Source: Akkermansia muciniphila (GTDB taxonomy: Bacteria; Pseudomonadota; Gammaproteobacteria; Burkholderiales; Burkholderiaceae_C). Taken from it: a DNA stretch of 13,213 nucleotides. How positions within the stretch are numbered: position 1 is the first letter of the stretch; every line of letters starts with the position of its first letter. The notes beneath the pieces are model-generated. The model had not been told where the DNA came from and ran no database searches. It was given only the letters and a program-made list of their open reading frames with translations. The position numbers and the translations under genes were made by a program. The DNA is taken from positions 1 through 13,213 of the forward strand of contig CALPVM020000029.1 of NCBI GenBank assembly GCA_943327015.2. The letters run 5' to 3'. Below are positions 1-7,723 of this stretch, one piece after another.

Positions 1-855
1 CCCAAGGTGAGCGAGCCTATTTTGGCGGATCACCGTCATTATGAATACCTGCTGGTGGCAGATCGCCAGCGCGAGTCCACCACTGAGGTGCACTCAATTG
101 TGTCTGTTATTTCGTCCGATCCGAACGCAGAGCGCCCAGTGTTAGTGCCTAGTTTTGCAGCACTAGGACATATCCATGCACAGGGCAGCAGCAGTTTTTG
201 GTCGTCGCGGCGTGAGCACAGTTTGCGCAAGGATATTTCGGGTACCGATGTGTTTTTGTCTTTCGTAGACCAGGCCAACACTTTAAAAACCCTGACTGAA
301 CCTGTGGTGTATGCCAACTTGCTATGTACAAATCGCCGCTTGGCTGAGCAGGTTCCAATTGGCGCACACATGGTGGCTGAAGGTATTTCTAACACTGCTT
401 CGGTGCGCTGTTTGTACGAACCTACCAGTCAGCGCAGCCCGCCCATGGGTAGTGAAACCTTATGGCGGTTGGTGTCTCTGCTTACGCTAAATCACCAATC
501 GTTAGTGAATGGTTCAACGGGTGTTGACCAGTTGCGCGAGATGCTCACGCTGTTTGCTTCCGACAGTACGCGAGATCACGAGCAAATTCGGGGCATCAAA
601 TCGTTGCAAGCCCGTAGCGTTACAGGCCGCGTCGGTGCCGATGCCTGGCGTGGTTATTGTCGCGGTACAGAAGTGTCACTTAGTTTTGAGGAAGAAGCCT
701 TTGTAGGTGGATCGCAGTTAATGCTTTCTGCGGTGTTGGCGCGTTTTTTTGCCATGTACACATCCATCAATTCATTTGTGCAATTGGGTGTGAAGCGCGG
801 CGATGAGGTATGGAAATTATGGCAACCGATGAGCGGCCGCCAATTAGTGCTTTAA
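1..855 (+). CDS. tssF: Type VI secretion baseplate subunit TssF, C-terminal part (5' end outside window)
   Basis: TssF (VasA/ImpG family) is a cytoplasmic wedge protein of the T6SS baseplate and forms a complex with TssG, TssE and TssK. The reading frame is open from base 1, so the GTG at position 7 is an internal Val codon. About 284 residues are visible, roughly the C-terminal half of a family that is usually near 600 residues. Family-like stretches include an E-V-H-S-I segment near the left edge, the DVFLSF segment, CTNRRLAEQ, the WRLVSLLTLNH stretch, and a C-terminal block with SVTGRVG, EEEAFVGGSQL, RFFAMYTSINSFVQL and a terminal W-x-P. The TAA stop at 853-855 lies inside the next gene, tssG. 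That overlap suggests translational coupling, as expected for partners that assemble together. No frameshift is seen. Family assignment is confident; the completeness of the N-terminal half cannot be judged here. Confidence 0.93.
   Translation, partial: PKVSEPILADHRHYEYLLVADRQRESTTEVHSIVSVISSDPNAERPVLVPSFAALGHIHAQGSSSFWSSRREHSLRKDISGTDVFLSFVDQANTLKTLTEPVVYANLLCTNRRLAEQVPIGAHMVAEGISNTASVRCLYEPTSQRSPPMGSETLWRLVSLLTLNHQSLVNGSTGVDQLREMLTLFASDSTRDHEQIRGIKSLQARSVTGRVGADAWRGYCRGTEVSLSFEEEAFVGGSQLMLSAVLARFFAMYTSINSFVQLGVKRGDEVWKLWQPMSGRQLVL
805..808 (+). promoter_or_regulatory. Shine-Dalgarno-like site that decides the tssG start
   Basis: GAGG lies inside the tssF coding sequence. It is one base before the ATG at 810 and ten bases before the ATG at 819. 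Normal spacing favours initiation at 819. This is inferred from spacing only. Confidence 0.45.
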
Positions 856-1826
856 TTTCCCGGCTGCTGGCGCAGCCACAGGGTTTCAACCTGTTCCAGG
901 CAATTAGTCTGCTGGAGCGGGCTGCTCCTGATGGAGCTGCGGATTCGGTGCTTTTGAGTTCTGTGGTTTCATTGGGTTTTGAGCCTAGCGACGTGTCCAA
1001 AATAGTTCAGATAGAAGATAAGTACAAGGTATCTACCCCCGTCATGACGTTGGCCGGTGCCCAAGGCCCTTTGCCTTTGCCATTTACTGAAATGGTGTTG
1101 GAGCGAACTGCTGCCCGGGATCTGGCTATGGCAGATTTTTTGGATATTTTTAACCATCGGTTTCTGTCATTTTTGTACCGCAGCCGAAAAAAACACCATA
1201 TGGGTTTGCAATCGCGCTCACCACAGGCCTCGACTCTGGCCGCGTGCTTGGATTCATTAAGTAGTCTTGGGTTGCAGTCTCCCGAGGGTACAGAGGCGCA
1301 TAGCACTTGGTTGCGCCATGCCGGTTTGGTGGGTGTGGCCCCCCGTTCCATGACGGGTTTATTGACTATGATTTCCGACCGATTGTTGGTGCGTGCCACC
1401 GGGCGCCAATTTTGCGGTGCGTGGCGCATGCTTGAGCGGCGCGATATACCGGTACTTTCTACCCGACATCCTCAGTCAGCTCCGCGCTTAGGTAAAACGG
1501 CTGTTTTGGGTAACCGTGTTTGGGATCAGTCTGCAGGGGTGCGCATTACTTTATCTGAGCTAAGTGTTGCAAAGTTTCGCAGCCTGCTCAAGGGTGGTAA
1601 GGATTATGAATTGCTTAAAAATATGGTGCTGCGATACTTACAACAAGACATTAGTGTCGAAATTGAGTTGCAGCTCAATAAAAAAGAGGTATTGCCCACC
1701 GTACTAGGTCAAAAAGAGCCATTGCGGTTGGGTTTGACAACGTGGTTGATGGGTGCAACCCCCCGTAATGTCAACATACCTCCAGCACGCTACACCATCG
1801 AAGCCCATGCCATTTCTTGCATATAA
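819..1826 (+). CDS. tssG: Type VI secretion baseplate subunit TssG
   Basis: TssG (VasB/ImpH family) is the second wedge component of the T6SS baseplate and acts with TssF in the cytoplasm beneath the membrane complex. The 335-residue product has the expected length. Family-like features are the N-terminal PQGFNLFQAISLLERA segment, the GPLPLPFTEMVLER stretch, FNHRFLSFLYRSRKKH, and the late G-x-x-x-LGxTTWL segment. An ATG at 810 would add three residues (MEI), but the only Shine-Dalgarno-like GAGG (805-808) sits one base from it and ten bases from the ATG at 819. I therefore prefer 819. The gene overlaps the end of tssF by about 37 bases and is followed 15 bases later by the tssH N-domain ORF. 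Nothing is broken. The main uncertainty is the start site. Confidence 0.93.
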   Translation: MATDERPPISALISRLLAQPQGFNLFQAISLLERAAPDGAADSVLLSSVVSLGFEPSDVSKIVQIEDKYKVSTPVMTLAGAQGPLPLPFTEMVLERTAARDLAMADFLDIFNHRFLSFLYRSRKKHHMGLQSRSPQASTLAACLDSLSSLGLQSPEGTEAHSTWLRHAGLVGVAPRSMTGLLTMISDRLLVRATGRQFCGAWRMLERRDIPVLSTRHPQSAPRLGKTAVLGNRVWDQSAGVRITLSELSVAKFRSLLKGGKDYELLKNMVLRYLQQDISVEIELQLNKKEVLPTVLGQKEPLRLGLTTWLMGATPRNVNIPPARYTIEAHAISCI

Positions 1827-1841
1827 AACTGAACAAGCACT

Positions 1842-2414
1842 ATGGAAATTGACATTCGCACCCTGTTAAGTAAACTGAATCCCGAGACCAAACGCGCCTT
1901 GGAAAAAGCCGCTGAGCTATGCGTACAGCAAAGTCATTACAACGTGGATGTAGAACATCTTTTGTATAAGTTGCTAGAACATGGGGCTCCGGATATTGGT
2001 TTGATTCTTCCCGAATTCAGTGTTAAGTCTGATGTGATTTTGGGTCAGTTGCAAGAGGCTATGGACCGATTTAAACGCGGTAATGGTCGTACACCAGCGC
2101 TTTCGCCGCACTTGGCGCCCTTGTTTCAGGAGGCGTGGTTGCTGAGCTCTATGCTGTTGGGTGAGCAACAAATTCGCTCAGGGACGATTGTTTTGGCTCT
2201 TCTAGAGGTCGATAGTTTGCGTGGTGCGCTCATTGAGTCGGCGCCCGGATTATTGCAAATTCCACGCGAGCGTTTGCGCAAAAACCTCGCTGATATTTTG
2301 GTGAATTCTGCTGAAGATGCAGGTGGTGCCCAACGCGCCAGCATAGCGCAAACACCTGCAAGCAATACCATCGCTTCAGGCACGGCCGCAGCCGGCATAA
2401 GTAAGCCCGCTTAA
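1842..2414 (+). CDS. tssH: ClpV (TssH) N-terminal Clp-N domain, ended by an in-frame stop
   Basis: This 190-residue ORF encodes the Clp N-domain of the T6SS AAA+ unfoldase ClpV. In the family, this domain recognises the N-terminal helix of TssC in contracted sheaths so that they can be disassembled and recycled. The start (MEIDIRTLLSKLNPETKRAL) and the two-repeat helical Clp-N layout (HYNVDVEHLLYKLL, then SGTIVLALLE) match ClpV. The final 30 or so residues are an Ala/Ser/Thr/Gly-rich linker ending in KPA and the TAA at 2412-2414. The frame continues without shift through five codons (GPAQA) to the ATG at 2430, where the AAA+ part begins. Joined, the two parts would make about 913 residues, a normal ClpV length. 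The upstream ribosome-binding site is weak. The ORF may be half of a natural split protein, a recent nonsense mutation, or the result of a base-call error. Confidence 0.85.
   Translation: MEIDIRTLLSKLNPETKRALEKAAELCVQQSHYNVDVEHLLYKLLEHGAPDIGLILPEFSVKSDVILGQLQEAMDRFKRGNGRTPALSPHLAPLFQEAWLLSSMLLGEQQIRSGTIVLALLEVDSLRGALIESAPGLLQIPRERLRKNLADILVNSAEDAGGAQRASIAQTPASNTIASGTAAAGISKPA
2412..2414 (+). other. tssH: In-frame TAA interrupting tssH in the inter-domain linker
   Basis: The ORFs at 1842 and 2430 share one frame, and this TAA is the only stop between them. It falls in the flexible linker after the Clp-N domain, just before the conserved S-L-D-Q-Y-T entry to the first AAA+ module. A single base change (for example CAA, AAA or GAA to TAA) explains it; no indel is needed. 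The sequence between the stop and the next ATG has only a weak AGG near the start, so any restart would probably depend on re-initiation. Confidence 0.9.
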
Positions 2415-2429
2415 GGCCCCGCTCAGGCG

Positions 2430-4583
2430 ATGCCATATCTGCGCAGAGGTGCTTCTTCCACGCCGTCACTAGATCAGTACACAGTAGATATTACGGAGCA
2501 AGCGCGTCAAGGCAAGATTGACCCGATTCGCGGGCGCGATGCCGAAATTCGCCAAATTATTGACGTGTTGCTGCGCCGCCGGCAAAACAACCCGATTTTG
2601 ACGGGCGAAGCTGGCGTGGGTAAAACGGCGGTAGTAGAGGGTTTTGCCCAGCGTGTGGCTTTGGGCGATGTGCCAGCAGCCTTGCAAAAAGTGTCGGTAC
2701 GCTCGCTCGACTTGGCATTATTGCAGGCGGGTGCAGGTGTTAAGGGTGAGTTTGAAAACCGCCTCAAATCAGTCATTGCCGAGGTTAAATCCTCTATGGT
2801 GCCGATTGTGCTGTTCATTGACGAAGCGCACCAGCTGATAGGTGCCGGTGGTGCCGAAGGGCAGGGCGATGCGGCCAATTTGCTGAAGCCAGCTTTGGCT
2901 CGGGGAGAGTTGCGTACCATTGCTGCCACCACATGGGCAGAGTATAAAAAATATGTCGAGCGCGACCCCGCTCTCGCGCGTCGCTTTCAGGTAGTCAAGG
3001 TGGATGAGCCCACCGAAGAAGTGGCTATTGACATGCTGCGCGGTATGGTGAAAACGCTAGAGCAGCACCATGGTGTCGAGATTGTGGATGACGCTGTGCG
3101 CGATGCGGTGCGGTTATCGCACCGGTATATTTCAGGGCGTCAGTTGCCGGACAAAGCCATCAGCGTGCTGGACACGGCTTGTGCCCGTGTTGCGATTGGT
3201 CAAAGCGGAGTACCGCCAGAAATAGAATCGCTGACGCGCGAAATTTCTAACATGGAAAACCAATTGCGCATCTACCGCCACGAAGTGGCAACAGGCCGAG
3301 ACAACGCACACTCTATTGCAACTCTTAACAAGCAGCTAGTAGAGCAAAAACAGCGAAAAAAGCTCTTGTCTGATAAGCTCACCGACGAAAAGCGCGCCGT
3401 AGAAGAAATTGTTGCCTTGCGTAAACGCATAGCCACCGAGGTGGATGACGACAGTACCCGTCCCGAAGGCGAAGATGCCGATTGGTTGGCGGCGTCCCTC
3501 AATCGTCTTGAACGCGGCTTGGAGGCGATCCAAAACGATGAGCCCATGATTCCGGTGTGTGTAGATTCAAGCGTGGTGGCAGATGTCATTTCCGGCTGGA
3601 CTGGTATACCTGTTGGCAAGATGCTGGCAGACGAGTTACACACGGTACTTCATTTAAAAGAAAAACTCGCAGAGCGGGTTGTGGGGCAAGACCAGGCATT
3701 GGATGCCATCGCTAAACGCGTACGCACCTCACGTGCTGACTTGGACGATCCCGGTAAACCGGTCGGTGTTTTCCTGCTGATTGGCCCCAGTGGTGTGGGT
3801 AAAACCGAAACTGCTTTTGCGCTGGCAGACATGATTTATGGCGGTGACCGTAACATGATTACCGTCAATATGTCTGAGTACCAGGAGGCGCATACCGTAT
3901 CCGGTTTGAAGGGTGCACCTCCGGGCTATGTGGGTTATGGCCGCGGTGGTGTGCTGACGGAGGCTGTGCGGCGCAGACCTTACAGTGTGGTGCTTCTGGA
4001 TGAAATGGAAAAAGCCCATCCCGATGTGCTGGAGCTGTTCTTTCAGGTGTTTGACAAAGGCATTATGGAAGATGGCGAGGGCGTGCAGATTGACTTTAAA
4101 AACACGCTCATACTGCTCACCTCCAATGCGGCGCAGGACGTGATTACCGATGCCTGTGAAGGTGGACGCAGACCCAACACCGAAGTGCTGATAGAACGCC
4201 TGCGGCCGGCCTTGATGCGCCAGTTTTCACCGGCATTTTTAGGACGTCTGGCTCTTGTGCCGTACTATCCCCTGGGTGACGCCCAGATACGCTCCATTGT
4301 GAGCCTCAAGTTGGGTAAGCTGGCGCAACGCTTTGAGCGTAACCATAAAGCAGCGCTGAGCTGGAGTGATGAGGTGGCCAAAGCGATTGCCGACCGTTGT
4401 ACCGAGGTAGACAGCGGCGCGCGTAATGTGGATTACATTTTGTCCCATGCAGTACTCCCTGAGTTGTCACGTCAGGTGCTGGAGCGCATTTCGATGTCAG
4501 AGCCATTTGGCTCTGTGCACATCGGGCTAAATACGCGTGCCGACTTCGCCTTTACTTTTCGTGCGGTTGAGCAAATTAAATAG
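2430..4583 (+). CDS. tssH: Type VI secretion ATPase ClpV (TssH), double AAA+ part
   Basis: This 717-residue ORF contains everything in ClpV after the N-domain. ClpV is a hexameric cytoplasmic ATPase that pulls apart contracted TssB/TssC sheath. AAA-1 has Walker A (GEAGVGKT, residues 59-66), pore loop GAGVKGEFENR (about 101-111), Walker B ending FIDEAH (129-134) and arginine-finger region ALARRF (181-186). A coiled-coil middle domain spans about 265-340. AAA-2 has Walker A (GPSGVGKT, 452-459), pore loop GYVGYG (499-504), Walker B VVLLDEMEKAH (520-530) and sensor-like LLTSNAAQD. All catalytic residues appear intact, arguing against long decay after the upstream stop. Translation from the ATG at 2430 would give an N-domain-less ATPase, formally like the short isoform of E. 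coli ClpB made from an internal start. The TAG stop is two bases before the vgrG ATG, so the two genes are probably coupled. Confidence 0.93.
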   Translation: MPYLRRGASSTPSLDQYTVDITEQARQGKIDPIRGRDAEIRQIIDVLLRRRQNNPILTGEAGVGKTAVVEGFAQRVALGDVPAALQKVSVRSLDLALLQAGAGVKGEFENRLKSVIAEVKSSMVPIVLFIDEAHQLIGAGGAEGQGDAANLLKPALARGELRTIAATTWAEYKKYVERDPALARRFQVVKVDEPTEEVAIDMLRGMVKTLEQHHGVEIVDDAVRDAVRLSHRYISGRQLPDKAISVLDTACARVAIGQSGVPPEIESLTREISNMENQLRIYRHEVATGRDNAHSIATLNKQLVEQKQRKKLLSDKLTDEKRAVEEIVALRKRIATEVDDDSTRPEGEDADWLAASLNRLERGLEAIQNDEPMIPVCVDSSVVADVISGWTGIPVGKMLADELHTVLHLKEKLAERVVGQDQALDAIAKRVRTSRADLDDPGKPVGVFLLIGPSGVGKTETAFALADMIYGGDRNMITVNMSEYQEAHTVSGLKGAPPGYVGYGRGGVLTEAVRRRPYSVVLLDEMEKAHPDVLELFFQVFDKGIMEDGEGVQIDFKNTLILLTSNAAQDVITDACEGGRRPNTEVLIERLRPALMRQFSPAFLGRLALVPYYPLGDAQIRSIVSLKLGKLAQRFERNHKAALSWSDEVAKAIADRCTEVDSGARNVDYILSHAVLPELSRQVLERISMSEPFGSVHIGLNTRADFAFTFRAVEQIK

Positions 4584-4585
4584 CC

Positions 4586-6604
4586 ATGCTGCGTACTAAC
4601 TTCAAGCAGACCAATAATATTCTGTCGGTAACCACCCCGCTGGGTACGGACGTTCTGTTGCTGGATAGTTTGCAAGGTACCGAAGGTATATCGCAGCTGT
4701 TCAAGTTCCAACTCACCATGCGTGCGACCAGCGCCACCTTAGACCCAACTAAAATTGTGGGCGAAAAGGTAACCATCAAAGTAACGCCGGGGGAAGCGCC
4801 AACCCGTTATTTTCATGGCATTGTGTCTCGATTTATGCATGCGGGTGGCAATACGGCATTTACCTTCTACACCGCAGAAGTGGTGCCTTCGCTGTGGCTG
4901 CTCACGCTCAGCCGCGATCGCAAAATATACCAAGCAAAGAGTGCATCGGACATCATCAAAGCAGTGCTCGGTGAATTCAGCATCACCTTTGAATCCAAAC
5001 TCACGGGTACCTATAAAGCGCGTGATTATTGCGTGCAGTACGATGAAACCGCGCTGGAATTTATTTCGCGTTTGATGGAAGAAGAGGGTATATTTTATTT
5101 CTTCAATTTTTCATCGAGTGGCCATACCATGGTGCTGGGCGATAGCACTTCTGCGCACGTGAACTGCACTGATGCCAGCGCCTTGCGTTACCACCCCGAC
5201 CAAGGTGCACCACCCATGATTGATGTGGTCAACCACATTGAATTTGAAAGCCGGTTGGTGGTGCAAAAATTTGAATACAGCGACTACGACTACCTGAACC
5301 CCAGCACGGCTCTGAAAACGGAATCTGCAGGTGCCAAGGGTAAGGGCAAGTTTTTTGAATACCCCGGTAAACACGCGGTGGTAGCTGATGGAACAAAACG
5401 CGCTAAAGTACGTAACGAAGCCAGTCAGGTCAATGTAGGGGTCTGTCGTGGCACCAGTTATTGTTATCCTCTCTCTGCGGGTAAAAAATTTACCCTGTCA
5501 AAGCACCCGCGTACGTCAATCAATAAATCGCTGGTTGTGCGTGTTGTTAACCACTCTGCCAGCAATGGCCACTACACCAACGGTTTTGAAGCCTTTGATG
5601 CCACGGTGCCCTTTAGGCCGCCACGAATAACACCCATCCCACGGGTGGCAGGCAGCCACACTGCCCTGGTCGTCGGTCCCAAGGGCGAGGAAATTTGGAC
5701 GGATAAAAACGGCTGCATCAAGGTTCAATTCCATTGGGATCGGGTGGGCGTGAAAGACGACAAAAGCTCCTGCTGGGTGCGTGTGTCTCAAATGTGGACG
5801 GGTGTCAGTTGGGGTGCTTTGTTCCTTCCGCGTGTTGGGCAAGAGGTAGTGGTCAGTTATGTGGATGGCGATCCAGATCGCCCCTTGGTTACGGGTTGTG
5901 TTTACAACGGTACCAACACCACACCAGTCACGCTGCCTAGTATGCAGACACAGTCCACCATCAAGTCGCGTTCTTCTAAGTCAGGAACGGCAGGCAATGA
6001 AATTCGGATGGAAGACAAAAAGGACTCCGAGGAGCTGTATTTTCATGCCCAAAAGGATATGAAAATTGAAATCGAAAACGACTTAACCACCACGTTGACA
6101 AAAGGCAAAGAAGTTCACACTATTAAAAAAGGTGATCGTACAGTGGATGTGCAAACGGGTAAAGAAACCCATAACGTTAAAGGCACACGTACCCTTACCA
6201 TTACTGGTAACGAAACGCATACCAACAAGGCGGACTTCAAGCACGAGGTAACGGGTAACTTTACCCTCAAGGTAACTGGCAATATCACGATAGAAGCAGG
6301 TGGCTCCATTAGTATCAAGGCTGGAACGACCGTCGCGGTTGAAGCAGGTACCGCGCTCACCAATAAAGCAGGTACTGCCCTCACCAACCAAGCTGGAACG
6401 GCACTGACTAACAAGGGTGGCACTTCGCTTACCAACCAAGCTGGGACATCATTAACTAATAAAGCGGGGATGGGGCTTACCAACCAAGCTGGAACTACAC
6501 TGGATAACAAAGGAGCAATGATCAATAACAAAGCCTCTGCAATGCAAACGGTGGATGGCGGCGGCATGTTGACCGTCAAGGGCGGACTGGTAAAGATCAA
6601 CTGA
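4586..6604 (+). CDS. vgrG: Type VI secretion tip protein VgrG (TssI)
   Basis: VgrG forms the trimeric spike on top of the Hcp tube and is fired into target cells. The 672-residue protein follows the gp27-gp5 layout. Residues 1 to about 350 are the gp27-like hub, with RDYCVQYDETALEF and LMEEEGIFYFF as family hallmarks. Residues about 355-435 are the gp5 OB-fold, with KNGCIKVQFHWDR, SCWVRVSQMW, WGALFLPRVGQEVVVSY and GDPDRPLVTG. Residues about 450-590 are the DUF2345-like needle base with the GNEIRMEDKKDSEELYFHAQKDM motif and T/V/K-rich strands. A run of eight-residue repeats follows (about 587-642). The protein ends at GGLVKIN with no extra domain, so this is a structural VgrG without a fused effector. 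It starts two bases after tssH, and the MORN gene starts one base after its stop, so these genes form one translational block. Confidence 0.96.
   Translation: MLRTNFKQTNNILSVTTPLGTDVLLLDSLQGTEGISQLFKFQLTMRATSATLDPTKIVGEKVTIKVTPGEAPTRYFHGIVSRFMHAGGNTAFTFYTAEVVPSLWLLTLSRDRKIYQAKSASDIIKAVLGEFSITFESKLTGTYKARDYCVQYDETALEFISRLMEEEGIFYFFNFSSSGHTMVLGDSTSAHVNCTDASALRYHPDQGAPPMIDVVNHIEFESRLVVQKFEYSDYDYLNPSTALKTESAGAKGKGKFFEYPGKHAVVADGTKRAKVRNEASQVNVGVCRGTSYCYPLSAGKKFTLSKHPRTSINKSLVVRVVNHSASNGHYTNGFEAFDATVPFRPPRITPIPRVAGSHTALVVGPKGEEIWTDKNGCIKVQFHWDRVGVKDDKSSCWVRVSQMWTGVSWGALFLPRVGQEVVVSYVDGDPDRPLVTGCVYNGTNTTPVTLPSMQTQSTIKSRSSKSGTAGNEIRMEDKKDSEELYFHAQKDMKIEIENDLTTTLTKGKEVHTIKKGDRTVDVQTGKETHNVKGTRTLTITGNETHTNKADFKHEVTGNFTLKVTGNITIEAGGSISIKAGTTVAVEAGTALTNKAGTALTNQAGTALTNKGGTSLTNQAGTSLTNKAGMGLTNQAGTTLDNKGAMINNKASAMQTVDGGGMLTVKGGLVKIN
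6344..6511 (+). repeat. vgrG: Seven 24-bp coding repeats (octapeptide AGTxLTN-K/Q) in the VgrG needle
   Basis: Seven tandem 24-bp units encode octapeptides of the form A-G-T-x-L-T-N-K/Q (residues 587-642). The last residue alternates strictly K, Q, K, Q, K, Q, K, giving a 16-residue superperiod. A related unit AGTTVAVE precedes them and a degenerate unit (GAMINNK) follows. The Gly spacing fits the VxGxxxxx octapeptide of the T4 gp5 triple-stranded beta-helix, so this is the needle shaft. Codon-level differences between units show the array is not a fresh amplification. Confidence 0.9.
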
Positions 6605-6605
6605 T

Positions 6606-7313
6606 ATGGCTACTACCACTGCCCCCACCACAACCAAAGACACTAAGTCAGCTAATGCCGACTCTGTCGCTGCTGAAGCTATGGATCAGGCAACGTTGCA
6701 AGAAGGCGTGCTGCATGGCGAATTGGTGCAGTACGGGGAAAACAAAAAACCCGTCGTGCAGGCCAACTACAAGAATGGTGTATTGCACGGCTTTCTCAAA
6801 CTGTTTGACGACAAAGGTAAGTTGGTGCAAGAAGCGCAATACCGTGACGGCAAGCAAGAAGGGTTGACCAAGGTGTACCACCAAGGTCGGCTGATGATGG
6901 AGCAAACCTTTGTTGCTGGTGTCTTACAAGGTGAAACAAAAACCTATTCAGAAGCAGGTGACCTCACTACCCGGCAAATATACCGCCAAGGGGAGTTGGA
7001 AGGCGAGGCACTCTTTATGAATGAAGGCCAGTTAATACGGCGTGCACAATACAGCAAGGATATGTTGAATGGACCATCCATCGACTACGACCGAGAGGGT
7101 GCTGTGGTGCAAAAAACCCACTTTAAAAACAATGTGCCCGAGGGTCTGCTTACCCGTTATTGGCCCAATGGAAAAAAAATGGAAGAGATAATCTACAAAG
7201 CGGGGAAGCCCTTGGCAAAGCCCAAGCGATTTGATCAGAAGGGCCGCGAGGTAGAGGGTGATGCCGGGCTGGCCAATGTGATGCAGCGCCTAGAAAAATG
7301 GGTGAAAGGATAA
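6606..7313 (+). CDS. MORN-repeat protein, YwqK antitoxin-like family, T6SS spike-associated
   Basis: This 235-residue protein has a Thr/Ala-rich N-terminus (about 1-28) and then seven to eight repeats of 23-24 residues (about 35-218). Each follows a pattern of hydrophobic-x-G, a short strand, Y/F, E/D-x-G-x-L-V, then Q-x-x-Y/F-x-x-G. These are the variant MORN repeats found in proteins annotated as YwqK-family antitoxins. No signal peptide or membrane segment is seen, so it is probably cytoplasmic. It starts one base after the VgrG stop and ends four bases before the PAAR-like gene. That position suits a spike chaperone or adaptor, or an immunity-type partner. The family label antitoxin is not proof, because no toxin gene is recognisable next to it. 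The final 18 residues (ANVMQRLEKWVKG end) form a basic amphipathic tail. Confidence 0.8.
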   Translation: MATTTAPTTTKDTKSANADSVAAEAMDQATLQEGVLHGELVQYGENKKPVVQANYKNGVLHGFLKLFDDKGKLVQEAQYRDGKQEGLTKVYHQGRLMMEQTFVAGVLQGETKTYSEAGDLTTRQIYRQGELEGEALFMNEGQLIRRAQYSKDMLNGPSIDYDREGAVVQKTHFKNNVPEGLLTRYWPNGKKMEEIIYKAGKPLAKPKRFDQKGREVEGDAGLANVMQRLEKWVKG

Positions 7314-7316
7314 ATT

Positions 7317-7703
7317 ATGGGAATACAAGCCTGTTCAGGAGCGATGTTGAAGTGCCCGTTTGGAGTGGCGCCCAGTACCTTGTCGGTGCTGCCACTGAAT
7401 CGCACCATGACAGGAGCCCCAGCTGCCAACATCATGGACAACAAACCCATGATGAATGTCCCCCCTTTTGGTATGTGTAACAGCATGGCCAATCCCATGG
7501 TAATTGCGGCTACCGCAGCAGCTTTAGGTGCATTGACGCCCATGCCGTGTATTCCTATGACTATGGCACCTTGGGTGCCGGGGGCGCCAACCGTGTTAAT
7601 TGGCAATATGCCAGCCCTTAATAATTCGTCAAAGCTGATGTGTATGTGGGGTGGGGTCATTCAAATATTGGTGCCCGGACAATTCACCACTATGATTCCA
7701 TAA
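7317..7703 (+). CDS. DUF4280-type PAAR-like spike tip protein
   Basis: The 128-residue product matches the compact PAAR-like DUF4280 pattern. It opens with ACSGAMLKCPFG, then has an N-I-M-D-N-K-P segment, NVPPFGMCNSMANP, LTPMPCIPMT, PW-x-PGAPTVLIGNMPAL, and KLMCMWGGVIQIL. PAAR-type proteins form a sharp cone on the VgrG trimer and can carry effectors. Several Cys residues (such as those in SGAMLKC, FGMC, MPC and LMC) are in the positions where the family has conserved Cys and could bind metal. The protein ends just after the core fold (QFTTMIP), so it has no fused toxin. It has a good Shine-Dalgarno (AAGGA at 7306-7310, six bases before ATG). With VgrG and the MORN protein it forms the exported spike module. 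Confidence 0.87.
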   Translation: MGIQACSGAMLKCPFGVAPSTLSVLPLNRTMTGAPAANIMDNKPMMNVPPFGMCNSMANPMVIAATAAALGALTPMPCIPMTMAPWVPGAPTVLIGNMPALNNSSKLMCMWGGVIQILVPGQFTTMIP

Positions 7704-7723
7704 ACGTTAAAAAATATCGAGAT

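Noticed and set aside
2397..2430. Frameshift in tssH
   Set aside because: The upstream and downstream ORFs are in the same frame with no stop other than the single TAA, so a nonsense codon and not an indel explains the break.
6344..6511. Regular 24-bp periodicity resembling a CRISPR or other non-coding tandem array
   Set aside because: The period is a whole number of codons in the vgrG frame, there are no spacers, and the encoded octapeptides fit the gp5-type needle.
6115..6600. 161-residue antisense ORF opposite the VgrG C-terminus
   Set aside because: It mirrors the repeat region of VgrG, is low in complexity (repeated Val/Pro/Ala/Leu blocks), and has no independent support.
4586..6604. 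VgrG with a fused C-terminal effector domain
   Set aside because: The protein ends directly after the repeat needle (GGLVKIN), with no residues left for a toxin.
7640..7723. N-terminal extension of the small membrane protein from an ATG inside the PAAR-like gene
   Set aside because: It would overlap the PAAR-like gene by 64 bases and put a polar stretch before a segment that looks like a normal N-terminal anchor from 7724.
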